Source: Maylandia zebra
Lineage: Eukaryota > Chordata > Actinopteri > Cichliformes > Cichlidae
NCBI RefSeq assembly: GCF_041146795.1
Contig: NC_135185.1
Span: 12,931,529 to 12,995,528, forward strand
DNA length: 64,000 bases
Direction of reading: 5' to 3'
Shown here: piece after piece, positions 33,766-43,068 of the stretch
Layout: every line of letters starts with the position of its first letter
How positions within the stretch are numbered: position 1 is the first letter of the stretch
The notes under the pieces: generated by a model
The model's input: only the letters and a program-made list of their open reading frames with translations
Told to the model about the DNA's origin: nothing
The model's database searches: none
Position numbers and translations under genes: made by a program

Positions 33766-35469
33766 TCATGGGTCATCAGTCAAGATGGACTCGTATAGTT
33801 TCTCTAAACGTGGATCCAAGCCAGAGGACACCCAGCAGTAGCCATCTGCAGTGGTGTTCTTCTTCACTTCTTTTTTAGAGCGACTGCATCGAAAAATTGC
33901 AAAAAACAAAGTAATTGCAATCAACACAACAAGAGGAATGACTGAACCGAGGACGCAGATTATCACCCTGGAATTGATTGTCTTGGCGAAACTCGTGGCC
34001 ATGGTTGTGTTGCTCAGTGGATCCTTGTTTGTAACTTTCTCCGGGTCTGGAATGGGTGAATCGGTTTGAGGATATGGGTGCTCAGTTGTAGAACTGGTTA
34101 AAGACTCTGTAAAGTTTTCTTGTGTCTTCTCATAAGATGGGTAATCTGATGAGGTTAATGGTGCAAAGGTCACATTTGGAGCATAAGTGGTTCCATCATT
34201 TTCCAGGTGGGTGCATATGAAGCTTCCTACAGTATTTACACATTCAAACTTAGCCCCTGAACAGCTGTCAGTCACACATTCATTAATGTCTTCACATGAA
34301 TGGCCATCTTCAGAGAAAGCAAAGCCTTCCTTGCAAAAACAAGAGAACGATCCAATGGTATTCAAGCAGATGTGCTCACATTTCCTTTGTGCACACTCAT
34401 CAACATCCCTGCATTTGCCATCCATCATTTTGTAGCCGACTTTGCAGGCACACTTATAACTGCCATGTGTGTTTATGCACAGGTCGTTCTTACAAGCCTG
34501 TGATTGGCACTCATCAATGTCAGAGCAGTTGCGTTGGTTTTCGTGCAGTTCGAAGCCAACTGGACATTTGCAGAAATATCCCGACTCGCTCATTACACAC
34601 TGATGCTCACAGGTGTCAGGACTGCACAAGTCTTTGATCCTGCAGCGGAGTCCATCTTTTTCCAATTCATAACCTTCTCTGCAATCGCATCGAATTTCAT
34701 CTGCATCCTGACGGCACAAATGTTCACACCCACCATTGCTGATATCACAGCTTCGCTTTCCTGTTTTGCAAAAGGGGCCCAGGTTAGTCCACCGGTAGGT
34801 ATGGTTAACAGCGTTGCACAAAGACATGCGATCCTCCTGATCGCTACACCGAATTATAGCAAAAGTTCCATGAGGAAATGACTTCAGTTGACTTTTAAGT
34901 GGGTCTTGTGAGAAAGGTACTGTGTAAGCGATTTCCCCAGGCCCCAGTAGAGCCAAAGGTTCACACATCCCCTTAAAATAAAACTTGCATGCATAAAAAG
35001 CTTTATGTTTTTTGCAAGGGACAGCAGTCCATTTCAGGTGATTCTCACTTGAAAAGTTGTAATCAATATTTACACATCTCTCTGCTAAGCATGTGGAGGC
35101 AGGCTCTTCTTTCCAGTTGGAGTAGTGGGATTCCTCATTTCCAGATACCCATTTAAATCCTCGGAGTGGCTGGTCAGGAAATACACAATTGGTTTCTTTG
35201 AGTTTTAATCCAATCCAAAATTCAAGCAGCGTCCCATGTCGTTGACTTTTTATTAATGAGAGAAGTGAGCGCACCACATCCTCTTCTTTTCGGTCTCTTA
35301 TGGTCATCAAATATCCTCCTCTTTTGTCGCAGTCTTCTTTGGCCTTGTCAAACCTCTCCTTCTTCATGTGTGCAGTGAAGCAGGCATTAGAGGTGCACAG
35401 CGTTTCATGTTCAAACCCTGATAAACCTTCGAAGCTGTTAATGAGCTGCAGGACAAGAAGCCACAACAT
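33766..35469 (-). CDS. cd93: CD93 / complement C1q receptor-like membrane protein
   Basis: Type I endothelial and myeloid receptor; in mammals it binds multimerin-2 and acts in adhesion and angiogenesis. Uninterrupted 567-residue frame from the ATG at 35469; an in-frame ATG at 35637 would add 56 residues, but Met57 is followed directly by the hydrophobic MLWLLVLQLINSFEG, so I prefer it. Residues from the chosen start: C-type lectin domain about 25-162 (CTSNACFTAH, FWIGLKLKE, GFKWVSGNEE), then the CD93-typical FKGMCEPLALLGPGEIAYTV. Five EGF-like modules lie at about 241-276, 281-315, 318-353, 356-392 and 396-419; the last three begin DIDEC, DVDEC and DINEC, as in calcium-binding EGF. A Ser/Thr/Pro-rich stalk spans about 424-494, a transmembrane helix about 501-526, and the cytoplasmic tail has ADGYCWVSSGLDPR, matching the mammalian CD93 tail motif around DSYSWV. 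The whole coding region is one exon, as in most of the mammalian gene. Confidence 0.92.
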   Translation of the reverse strand: MLWLLVLQLINSFEGLSGFEHETLCTSNACFTAHMKKERFDKAKEDCDKRGGYLMTIRDRKEEDVVRSLLSLIKSQRHGTLLEFWIGLKLKETNCVFPDQPLRGFKWVSGNEESHYSNWKEEPASTCLAERCVNIDYNFSSENHLKWTAVPCKKHKAFYACKFYFKGMCEPLALLGPGEIAYTVPFSQDPLKSQLKSFPHGTFAIIRCSDQEDRMSLCNAVNHTYRWTNLGPFCKTGKRSCDISNGGCEHLCRQDADEIRCDCREGYELEKDGLRCRIKDLCSPDTCEHQCVMSESGYFCKCPVGFELHENQRNCSDIDECQSQACKNDLCINTHGSYKCACKVGYKMMDGKCRDVDECAQRKCEHICLNTIGSFSCFCKEGFAFSEDGHSCEDINECVTDSCSGAKFECVNTVGSFICTHLENDGTTYAPNVTFAPLTSSDYPSYEKTQENFTESLTSSTTEHPYPQTDSPIPDPEKVTNKDPLSNTTMATSFAKTINSRVIICVLGSVIPLVVLIAITLFFAIFRCSRSKKEVKKNTTADGYCWVSSGLDPRLEKLYESILTDDP

Positions 35470-35639
35470 AGTTGCCACGAAGATCAGCAAAATGTTTGCT
35501 CTCCAAAGGGTTCCTGGGAGTTTTAGGGTAAAAAGAGACCAATAAGTGGTTGCCCATTCGTAGCCAAAGAACAAGTGTTTCTCAAAGCAACATTCAGGCT
35601 CCAGTATCCTGTTTGCAAAACTAAAGACGGAAATCATGT

Positions 35640-36970
35640 TTAGCAGCAGTTAGTAGCTCTTTCTTACTCCCATGCTGACTGGTTCCGTTTCGAGGAAGAA
35701 AACAATGAAAGGCTCTGGAGTGTTTTGACTGGTTATCCAGATGTCTCCGGCCCCAGCAGAGTTCAAGCTTTTTAAGCAGACTCCCTGAATTGTGGTGCCT
35801 TTCAATACATGAACATGGAGCGGTCAGATTCATGGAGGGGACTGTGCCATTACAAATAGCCGCCACAGGAAGTGAACCCGTGAACTTTGCCACTCTGTCG
35901 CCACGTCTGACCTTCACCTCATTATTTACTATAAAGATGTTAAAATTGCACTTATCGTAAACCATCAGTATTTTATTAATGTGTAATCTTCCTCCTGTTA
36001 TGCAGGTATAGAAGTATCACTATTGATTAGATTTGCTGCCTACCCCCAGCTCTTATGCTGCTATTTAATCTTTTGTGTATAATAACCAAAATATGAGTTT
36101 TAATATTCATACTGTAATGGATTGTTTAAAACCTCCCAAAATGTACAATTTACATAACTCTTGATTACTGCTTTTTCATATTTAAACCCAATAACTTTTT
36201 GGAGGGCAAGTACAGAAGACCTTTGCGGGCCTTCATGTGAATACAGACGTTTCCTGTATTTGTTTAAATACAGGAAGTGCCTCGACTTCAATCACAGGAA
36301 ACAGACACCAATCTCCACCCTCTGAGTGCACAGTGGCACTTAAATAGTGTCTACTTCAAACAAAGCCTTGCTAATAAATTCTTCCAAGTCTATTTAAAAT
36401 ATTATTACTATCAGGTTAATCACCGCCTGTCTACTTTGGTGTAGGAAATTCAAATAACTACATTTTACCAAACTGGGTGAATCTACGAAACTGGTGGCTT
36501 TAGTTACATGACAACGATCAGAAAACAAACGTAAATCTTTTCTGATGTGATGTGACTTAGTAATTCTCACACTTTATAGAAAACTGCCTTAACATCTATA
36601 TTTAAGCTATTGTTTGCAATATTTTCTGAAGCAGATTTCTTTGAATTCAACCCAGTCACGAGCTTTTGTAATTCAGCTGTTTATATTTAATTTAGGTTTC
36701 TGGTTATATTCTTGCAAGTACTCTTATAGTTTATATTTGGAAATTAAAAAATACTTGAAAATATGTCAAACACCATTTGTTTGGATAAAATATTTTCCAA
36801 TTTTAAATAAAAACATGTAAAAAATTTTGTTCAATATTCTGAGAAGCTATATGAAAAATATAATTCGGGATTGTTGACCTGAGGGTGTGTCTGTTTTAAT
36901 ATGTGGTCCACTTAATAAAATTTTATTTTGGTATTTTCACAGCCATAATTAAAACACTATAAACGTACAT
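35640..36970. other. cd93 upstream region
   Basis: No second gene is visible. This 1.3 kb separates cd93 from the Ty3/Gypsy insertion at 36977 and should contain its promoter and any 5' UTR. I saw no unambiguous TATA box. Confidence 0.4.
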
Positions 36971-36976
36971 GGTTTT

Positions 36977-37192
36977 TGTAATAGAGTGAATTGTTGCCCC
37001 CCAGTGGTAAAATACAGAAGTGCCTGTTACAGGGCTAGTTCTTGGTTGACCAATATATAACAACAAAAAAGGGTAGTTTTCTGCACCGCTAAGAAACAAC
37101 AAGTTAGTGTGTGATGTCCTGCTGTTCAATAAAGGCACCTATCCACGTCCTTCTGTCCTGATCCTTTTAAGAGCCTAATCCAGAATATCACA
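36977..37192 (+). repeat. 5' LTR of the 4.8-kb Gypsy element
   Basis: 216 bp, TG...CA ends. Contains a TATA box (tatataa, 37054-37060) and a poly(A) signal AATAAA (37128-37133) 70 bp further on, so U3, R and U5 can be placed approximately. The promoter is compact. Confidence 0.95.
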
Positions 37193-37194
37193 AC

Positions 37195-37209
37195 TGGCGA
37201 CGAGGATTC
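37195..37209 (+). other. Primer-binding site, Gypsy element 1
   Basis: TGGCGACGAGGATTC starts two bases after the 5' LTR. TGG complements the CCA end of a tRNA, as expected for minus-strand priming. The tRNA species was not assigned. Confidence 0.75.
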
Positions 37210-37325
37210 TAAAGATTTCCACAGCGTGACAGAGGCTGTAGGAGGGTTGTGTTCACATGTAAAGAAAAAGACAAATCAAGACGTTTTCTTCACGGCTGCA
37301 GCGGAACAGCTTTTGGTGAGCTAAC

Positions 37326-37612
37326 ATGGTGATGCATGTGGGTCGTGTTGAAGAGTATAATGAATCGAAGGAAGATTTTGAGTCATATTTGGAGCGGTTG
37401 GAGCAATGGATGTTGGCAAATGATGTTTCCGATGAGAAGAAAGTGTGCACGTTTCTCTCTGTGATCGGAGCAGATACATACAGGCTGCTAAAGAATCTTG
37501 TGTCTCCGAGGGTACCGAGTACCATGGGATATGCAGCGCTGACTGGGGGCGTTAAGTGCGCATTATAAGCCGACTCCAGTGGTGATAGCTGCGTTTTCGT
37601 TTTCAGAAACGT
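37326..37612 (+). pseudogene. Gag-capsid 5' part, two frame breaks
   Basis: The gag frame starts at the ATG at 37326 with a typical Gypsy capsid N-terminus (residues include ESYLERLEQWMLANDV) and ends at a stop at 37566-37568. The coding signal then moves to a second frame through about 37585 and to a third, the pol frame, before about 37612; the pol frame is open only from 37589. Two successive net +1 shifts are therefore present, one plausibly near the G5 run at 37544-37548. Capsid would not be made in one piece from this copy. Confidence 0.8.
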
Positions 37613-40600
37613 AACCAGAAAGAAGGGGAGGCAGTTTCTGACTATGTTGTCGCCCTGAGGCAGTTGTCAGCCACATGTGATTTTGGACAATATTTGGATG
37701 AGGCCCTGAGGGATCGTTTTGTTAGTGGGCTGCGTTCTGATGCTGTGCAGCGCAAGCTACTATCGGAAAAGGATCTTACATTTCCACGTGCATGTGAGAT
37801 TGCCGTATCCATGGAACTCGCTTCGAAAAATACGATGGAGTTCTCAGGACGCCAGGACCCTCACCACGTAAATGCCTTGACAAATGCTCCAAATTTTTTC
37901 AACAAAGGATGGAAAGGACAGAACAGGCAAGAGGGCAATAACAAGCCAAAGAACTGGAAGGGACCTAAAAAAGACACAGGAATGAAGCAACCATGTTATC
38001 GTTGTGGTGGAAAGCATTCAGCACGTGAGTGCAAATTTAAGAGCGAAAAGTGTCATGTTTGTGCAAAAATAGGACACATTGCACGTGCTTGCAGGAATAA
38101 AAAATTCAGTCAGCAAACTCAGTATTTGGAAACTGAGGATGAATGCTCAAGTAGGAATGATGAAGCTGAACTTTTTGGAGTTTATTCAATGTACTCCATC
38201 ACCTCCAGTGAGAAGGGATACACAGTGGATGTTGCGCTTGGGAGCAAGAACACCACCATGCTGCTGGATACAGGATCAGCAGTGTCGGTAGTATCAGACA
38301 AGTATTATCAGATGCATCTCACTCATTTCCCTATAAAACCAGCCAGTGGGCTAAAGCTCAAGTCCTACTCAGGCCAACACATTGCTGTGCGTGGATATAT
38401 TATGTTACCAGTACAGTATGGGACTCAAAACATCACCCTACCACTGATCGTTGTTCAGGGAGACAGACCAGCTCTGATTGGACGAAACTGGTTAAAGAAA
38501 CTACAGCTGAACTGGAAACAGATTTTCACAGTACACAAGGTACTGGTGCAGAAAGAAGCAAAGCCAGGAGTACTAGAAGTGATTCAGCGCCATCAGGCAG
38601 TGTTTTCGGATGACCAAGGCTGCATAAAGGGATTTAAAGCTAGAATCCACACTAAACCAAACACCACACCAATTTTCTGTAAAGCTCGCCCAGTTCCTTA
38701 TGCACTAAAAGAAGCTGTGGAAAAGGAGCTGGACAGATTGGAAAAGGTGAAGGTTATTTCAAAGGTTGAGAAAAGTGAGTGGGCATCCCCTATTGTTACT
38801 GTGCCAAAGGAAGACAAAACAATTAGGATATGTGGTGACTACAAAGTCAGTGTCAACCAGTGTGTTGAAGAGGAAAGATATCCACTTCCAAATACTGAAG
38901 ATTTGTTTGCCACTTTAGCTGGAGGAACATCCTTCAGTAAACTTGACCTTTCTCATGCCTATCAGCAGCTACAGTTAGATGAAGAATCAGAGAAGTATCT
39001 GGTCATCAACACACACAAAGGTCTCTGTAAGTACAATCGCCTCAGCTATGGTGTTTCCAGTGCTCCGGCTCTTTTCCAGTCTGTGATGGATCAAATCCTT
39101 CAGGGGATGGAGCATGTCACCTGCTTTTTGGATGACATCCTCATCACTGCTTCATCTGAAAGGGATCATTTGAAGAGGTTGGAGGAAGTACTCACACGTC
39201 TGGAGAAGCATGGTGTCAGAGTGAAGCTTTCCAAGTGCCACTTTCTTCAGAGCAGTGTGGAGTACCTGGGACATCGTATTGACAGGGATGGTCTGCATCC
39301 TTTAGAGGAAAAGGTAGCAGCCATAGCAAATGCACCAGAACCAACAAACGTCACTGAACTGAAGTCCTTTCTTGGTCTTCTAAATTACTACAGTCGATTT
39401 TTGGAAAATCCATCCACCATTCTTCAGCCTTTGCATAACCTGTTGAGAAAAGATGCCAAATGGATTTGGACCATGGAATGTGCAAAAGCATTCAGGGATG
39501 CAAAAAGTCTACTGCTGCAGAACAAAGTGTTGGTGCACTACAGCACAAATCTGCCATTGAAGTTAGCCTGCGATGCATCACCTTATGGATTGGGCGCAGT
39601 CATCTCTCATGTCATGGAAAATGGAGAGGAAAGGCCTGTGGCTTTCGCATCAAGAACATTAACTGAAGCTGAGCGAAAGTATGCCCAGATAGAAAAAGAG
39701 GCCCTTGCCATAATTTTTGGAGTAAAGAAATTCCATAAATATCTGTATGGAAGGAAATTCACCCTCATAACAGATCATAAGCCACTGCTGGCTATACTAG
39801 GGCCAAAGTCAGCTGTCCCAACACTCGCTGCACTAAGAATGCAACGCTGGGCTCTTATTCTAATGGCATACAATTATGACATTGAATATAGAAGATCAGC
39901 TGAACATGCTAATGCAGATGCATTGTCACGTCTACCTCGGAATACGCCAGACAACATTGCCGCTGAGGGAAGTATCTTCTATTTCTCACATGTGGAAGAG
40001 CTACCAATAGTAGCTAAAGACATTGAGAGAGCAACCATAAAGGATCCAATCCTCAGCAAGGTCTGGAGCTACACCATGAATGGGTGGCCAAGTTATATGC
40101 AAGACGAATCACTTAAGCCTTACTTTACACGCAGACACGAGCTGTCAGCAGAACAAGGATGTGTTCTTTGGGGACAACGGGTCATCATTCCACCGGTTTA
40201 CCAACAGAAAGTGCTGGAAGACCTGCATCATGAACATCCAGGTATCTGTCGTATGAAAGCACTCGCTCGCAGTTACCTGTGGTGGCCAGGCTGTGATGGT
40301 GATATACAAGAACTGGTTCAAAGCTGCTCAGTCTGTCAGGCTGTACAGAAGTCACCACCCGTTGCACCACTCCATCCGTGGAAGTGGCCTGAGAGAGTTT
40401 GGCAACGGATTCACATTGATTTCGCTGAAAAAGGCAAGCAGTACTTTTTAGTTGTCATTGACAGTCATTCAAAATGGTTGGAAGTGTTCCCTATGCCATC
40501 CATTACCTCACACAACACCATTGAGGTTTTGAGAGGGTTATTTGCTTCATATGGACTTCCAGAAGAGCTTGTTTCAGACAATGGACCTCAACTTGTGTCA

Positions 40601-41377
40601 AAGGAATTCAATCAGTTTCTGGAGTTAAATGGGATCAGACACACAGCTGTTCCTGCCTATCATCCTGCATCAAACGGGGCAGCAGAGAGGTCAGTACAAA
40701 TCCTGAAACGATCCCTGATGAAAAATGTGCTGGAAGCAGATGGTAAGGCCACATTGCCACTCAGTCATCGTTTGGCAAACTTCCTTATCATGTATCGCAG
40801 TACACCGCACACTGTAACGGGTCGTACACCAGCAGAGTTGTTCCTGAAACGTCAGATCCGGACTCGCTTCAGCCTGCTGAAACCTGAACTAAGCAGACAC
40901 ATTGAACAGAAACAGTCTGAGCAGAAGCGACACCATGATTACAAAACCCAACCTGTTCGTGTTTTTTCGGAGGGAGACGCTGTGCGTATCCGAAACTTCA
41001 GGGGGGGGGAAACAAAATGGACTCAGGGAACAGTTCTGAAGAAAATGGGAAGTGTTACTTACCTGATACAAGAGGGACAGAGAACACGCACAATACATGT
41101 GGATCACCTGTTACCATGGAGACAGACTGTGGAGAAACCCCCAGTTATATTTTCACCGGTTTCAGAGGGACGGCCAGAAGTGATTATGGACAGTGTTGTT
41201 CCAGAGATACCACCAAGTCCACCTGGGATTTTAACATCACACTCCTTACCTCCTGAACCACCTAAACAGACAACCGATGAACCACCAGTATCCAACCCAG
41301 AAACCACCCAAAGCCCATCTGTGGAACGCAGATACCCAGAGAGACGCAGAGTTCCCCCAAAGAGACTGAATCTTTGA
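37589..41377 (+). CDS. Gag C-terminus-Pol polyprotein, Ty3/Gypsy element 1
   Basis: Retrotransposon polyprotein for reverse transcription and integration. There is no ATG at the left edge, because the frame continues from the broken gag. Residues counted from the TTG at 37664: zinc knuckles CX2CX4HX4C at 111-123 and CX2CX4HX4C at 130-143; aspartic protease LLDTGSA with DTG at 202-204; reverse transcriptase with D428 and FLDD at 488-491; RNase H with D637, E679 region, D704 and D752; integrase zinc finger (HHEH at 855-858, SCSVC at 887-891); integrase core D919, D972 and E1008, with exactly 35 residues between the last two; then a GPY/F-like C-terminal region and a Pro-rich tail. Nucleocapsid and protease are in one frame, so this family makes Gag-Pol without frameshifting. 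No stops within. Confidence 0.93.
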   Translation: MRFRFQKRNQKEGEAVSDYVVALRQLSATCDFGQYLDEALRDRFVSGLRSDAVQRKLLSEKDLTFPRACEIAVSMELASKNTMEFSGRQDPHHVNALTNAPNFFNKGWKGQNRQEGNNKPKNWKGPKKDTGMKQPCYRCGGKHSARECKFKSEKCHVCAKIGHIARACRNKKFSQQTQYLETEDECSSRNDEAELFGVYSMYSITSSEKGYTVDVALGSKNTTMLLDTGSAVSVVSDKYYQMHLTHFPIKPASGLKLKSYSGQHIAVRGYIMLPVQYGTQNITLPLIVVQGDRPALIGRNWLKKLQLNWKQIFTVHKVLVQKEAKPGVLEVIQRHQAVFSDDQGCIKGFKARIHTKPNTTPIFCKARPVPYALKEAVEKELDRLEKVKVISKVEKSEWASPIVTVPKEDKTIRICGDYKVSVNQCVEEERYPLPNTEDLFATLAGGTSFSKLDLSHAYQQLQLDEESEKYLVINTHKGLCKYNRLSYGVSSAPALFQSVMDQILQGMEHVTCFLDDILITASSERDHLKRLEEVLTRLEKHGVRVKLSKCHFLQSSVEYLGHRIDRDGLHPLEEKVAAIANAPEPTNVTELKSFLGLLNYYSRFLENPSTILQPLHNLLRKDAKWIWTMECAKAFRDAKSLLLQNKVLVHYSTNLPLKLACDASPYGLGAVISHVMENGEERPVAFASRTLTEAERKYAQIEKEALAIIFGVKKFHKYLYGRKFTLITDHKPLLAILGPKSAVPTLAALRMQRWALILMAYNYDIEYRRSAEHANADALSRLPRNTPDNIAAEGSIFYFSHVEELPIVAKDIERATIKDPILSKVWSYTMNGWPSYMQDESLKPYFTRRHELSAEQGCVLWGQRVIIPPVYQQKVLEDLHHEHPGICRMKALARSYLWWPGCDGDIQELVQSCSVCQAVQKSPPVAPLHPWKWPERVWQRIHIDFAEKGKQYFLVVIDSHSKWLEVFPMPSITSHNTIEVLRGLFASYGLPEELVSDNGPQLVSKEFNQFLELNGIRHTAVPAYHPASNGAAERSVQILKRSLMKNVLEADGKATLPLSHRLANFLIMYRSTPHTVTGRTPAELFLKRQIRTRFSLLKPELSRHIEQKQSEQKRHHDYKTQPVRVFSEGDAVRIRNFRGGETKWTQGTVLKKMGSVTYLIQEGQRTRTIHVDHLLPWRQTVEKPPVIFSPVSEGRPEVIMDSVVPEIPPSPPGILTSHSLPPEPPKQTTDEPPVSNPETTQSPSVERRYPERRRVPPKRLNL

Positions 41378-41550
41378 AAATGTAGAGTTATGTTTTAGTT
41401 ATTTACTGCCAGTTATTTTAGAAGTGAAGAGTTAATAATGGAAGTAATGGCTACATTTGTTCATTGTTCGTAAGGGCCACAGAATATTTCTTTTTGGTGG
41501 GGGCAGTGAAATACATTCTTTAAAGGGTTGCTTACTTCAATTACAAATCT

Positions 41551-41563
41551 AAAAGGGGAGGAA
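41551..41563 (+). other. Polypurine tract, Gypsy element 1
   Basis: AAAAGGGGAGGAA immediately precedes the 3' LTR at 41564, where it would prime plus-strand synthesis. Confidence 0.9.
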
Positions 41564-41779
41564 TGTAATAGAGTGAATTGTTGCCCCCCAGTGGTAAAAT
41601 ACAGAAGTGCCTGTTACAGGGCTAGTTCTTGGTTGACCAATATATAACAACAAAAAAGGGTAGTTTTCTGCACCGCTAAGAAACAACAAGTTAGTGTGTG
41701 ATGTCCTGCTGTTCAATAAAGGCACCTATCCACGTCCTTCTGTCCTGATCCTTTTAAGAGCCTAATCCAGAATATCACA
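41564..41779 (+). repeat. 3' LTR of the 4.8-kb Gypsy element
   Basis: 216 bp; I found no difference from the 5' LTR when reading them against each other. It is followed by gtttt, the second copy of the target duplication. Confidence 0.95.
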
Positions 41780-42873
41780 GTTTTTTTATGGTTTCATCTT
41801 CTTTTTAGGTCATGGGTGTGTTTAGACCCTTTATCAGGGTAATGATAATGTGTTTTAATATTATTTTCTGACATTGTTTTATAATCATATTTTGCCATCT
41901 CCTCTACTGGAAAATGAAAGCTACCCAGAGCGCTCACACAGAGGCTGGTTTGTCATTAATAGATTAAATGAGACTTTGGTTGCTCTGGCAGAAAGAAGAT
42001 GCAGAGGTCATTTCATGATATAAATTAGAGATGCAGATTTAAAACATTTATATGAAATACTGTAAAAGTGCAAACTGTTCTGATAAGTCACAACATCGCC
42101 CCTGCATTATTTGAATTTGTTCTCTAAATAGCATCAGAAACATTAGCTTATGTAGCTTAAATTACTAGATTATTGGCCAATTTTAATTTTCGGAGCCATT
42201 AGTCTGCTGGCATATTACAAGTTGCCGGTAAAGAAGCTGATGTAAAGTTTATTTTACTTTCTATCTACCTTCTATTCCTGTTCTGCGCTTCATTGTTTGT
42301 TTACAGTACAGATCTAAATCCAGGTGAGAGCAAGTCTAAAGGATGTGACAAGTCAAAGCCTGTATTCATTCTAAATATTGTTATAAAGAGAGAGAAAGAG
42401 AAATTGACAGACAAGAGTGGACATGTAGTTGAGCGCAACTACATGATAAAGGGAGTCTAGCTTCTGTTTTGCCCATATTTTTTTGACACGTTTTCCGGCC
42501 AGTCGGTAATAGTAGGATTATATTTTCAGCTATTAATTAGTAGCAGAAAGTAGTGTCGTTAAATGATAATGCTTTAAGTTTTCCACTACATCCTGGCAAC
42601 TTTCTCTCAGTCGAAGATATTTACACTGTCTCAGACACTTAACAGCTCATTAAGAAAAGGTAAAAACATGCATTCCTGTGGGACGAGAAACTGTGGGCCA
42701 GATGTATCCTGTTTACTTTGCTAACAAACTTGTCTGGAGTCCAAGATATATTGTGCAAGAACATTTAGTCTGGCACAATGTAGATAAGGTCAGGGCAAAA
42801 TCAATTCAATGAAGTCAAAAGAGCTCTCTGGAGAGGCTGACGCACACATCGGTATGAAAACATTTCTGAAGTG

Positions 42874-43068
42874 TTAAGTGTTCTCAATATTAATGTCACG
42901 GAAGGCGTTCAGAGTGAAGGATATGATTAATAACAGAACAGTTACCAACAAACCTTCAGATATCCAGTGGTGGGAAAACTTGGAAGCCATGTCAGCTGTT
43001 AGAGCAGCTAAACAGAGAACACTGAGTACAATATAAGTCCATACGTGGAGTCTGCTATTTAAAGTCTG
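42874..43068 (-). CDS. Unrecognised exon-like frame, two hydrophobic segments
   Basis: The minus strand has a pyrimidine-rich stretch ending tttcctcag directly before 43068, resembling a splice acceptor, followed by 64 codons to a stop at 42874. The peptide contains two hydrophobic runs, WTYIVLSVLCLAALTADM and LLVTVLLLIISFTLNAF, separated by a polar loop, as in a terminal exon of a small membrane protein. There is no ATG at the left edge, no matching upstream exon was identified, and I do not recognise the family. It may be chance. Confidence 0.2.
   Translation of the reverse strand, partial: QTLNSRLHVWTYIVLSVLCLAALTADMASKFSHHWISEGLLVTVLLLIISFTLNAFRDINIENT

Larger units (their letters stand above)
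36977..41779 (+). mobile_element. Ty3/Gypsy LTR retrotransposon, 4803 bp, identical LTRs
   Basis: Complete element bounded by 216-bp LTRs (36977-37192 and 41564-41779) that I read as identical, each beginning TGTAATAGAG and ending ATATCACA. A 5-bp target duplication, gtttt, flanks it (36972-36976 and 41780-41784). A primer-binding site follows the 5' LTR and a polypurine tract precedes the 3' LTR. Gag-capsid is broken by frameshifts, whereas the nucleocapsid-protease-RT-RNaseH-integrase frame is open. Domain order PR-RT-RH-IN places it in Ty3/Gypsy. It lies about 1.5 kb upstream of the cd93 start, in the opposite orientation. Identical LTRs indicate a very recent insertion. Confidence 0.97.

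Noticed and set aside
34187..34881. Plus-strand frames opposite cd93
   Set aside because: Antisense shadows of the EGF-rich cd93 coding exon.
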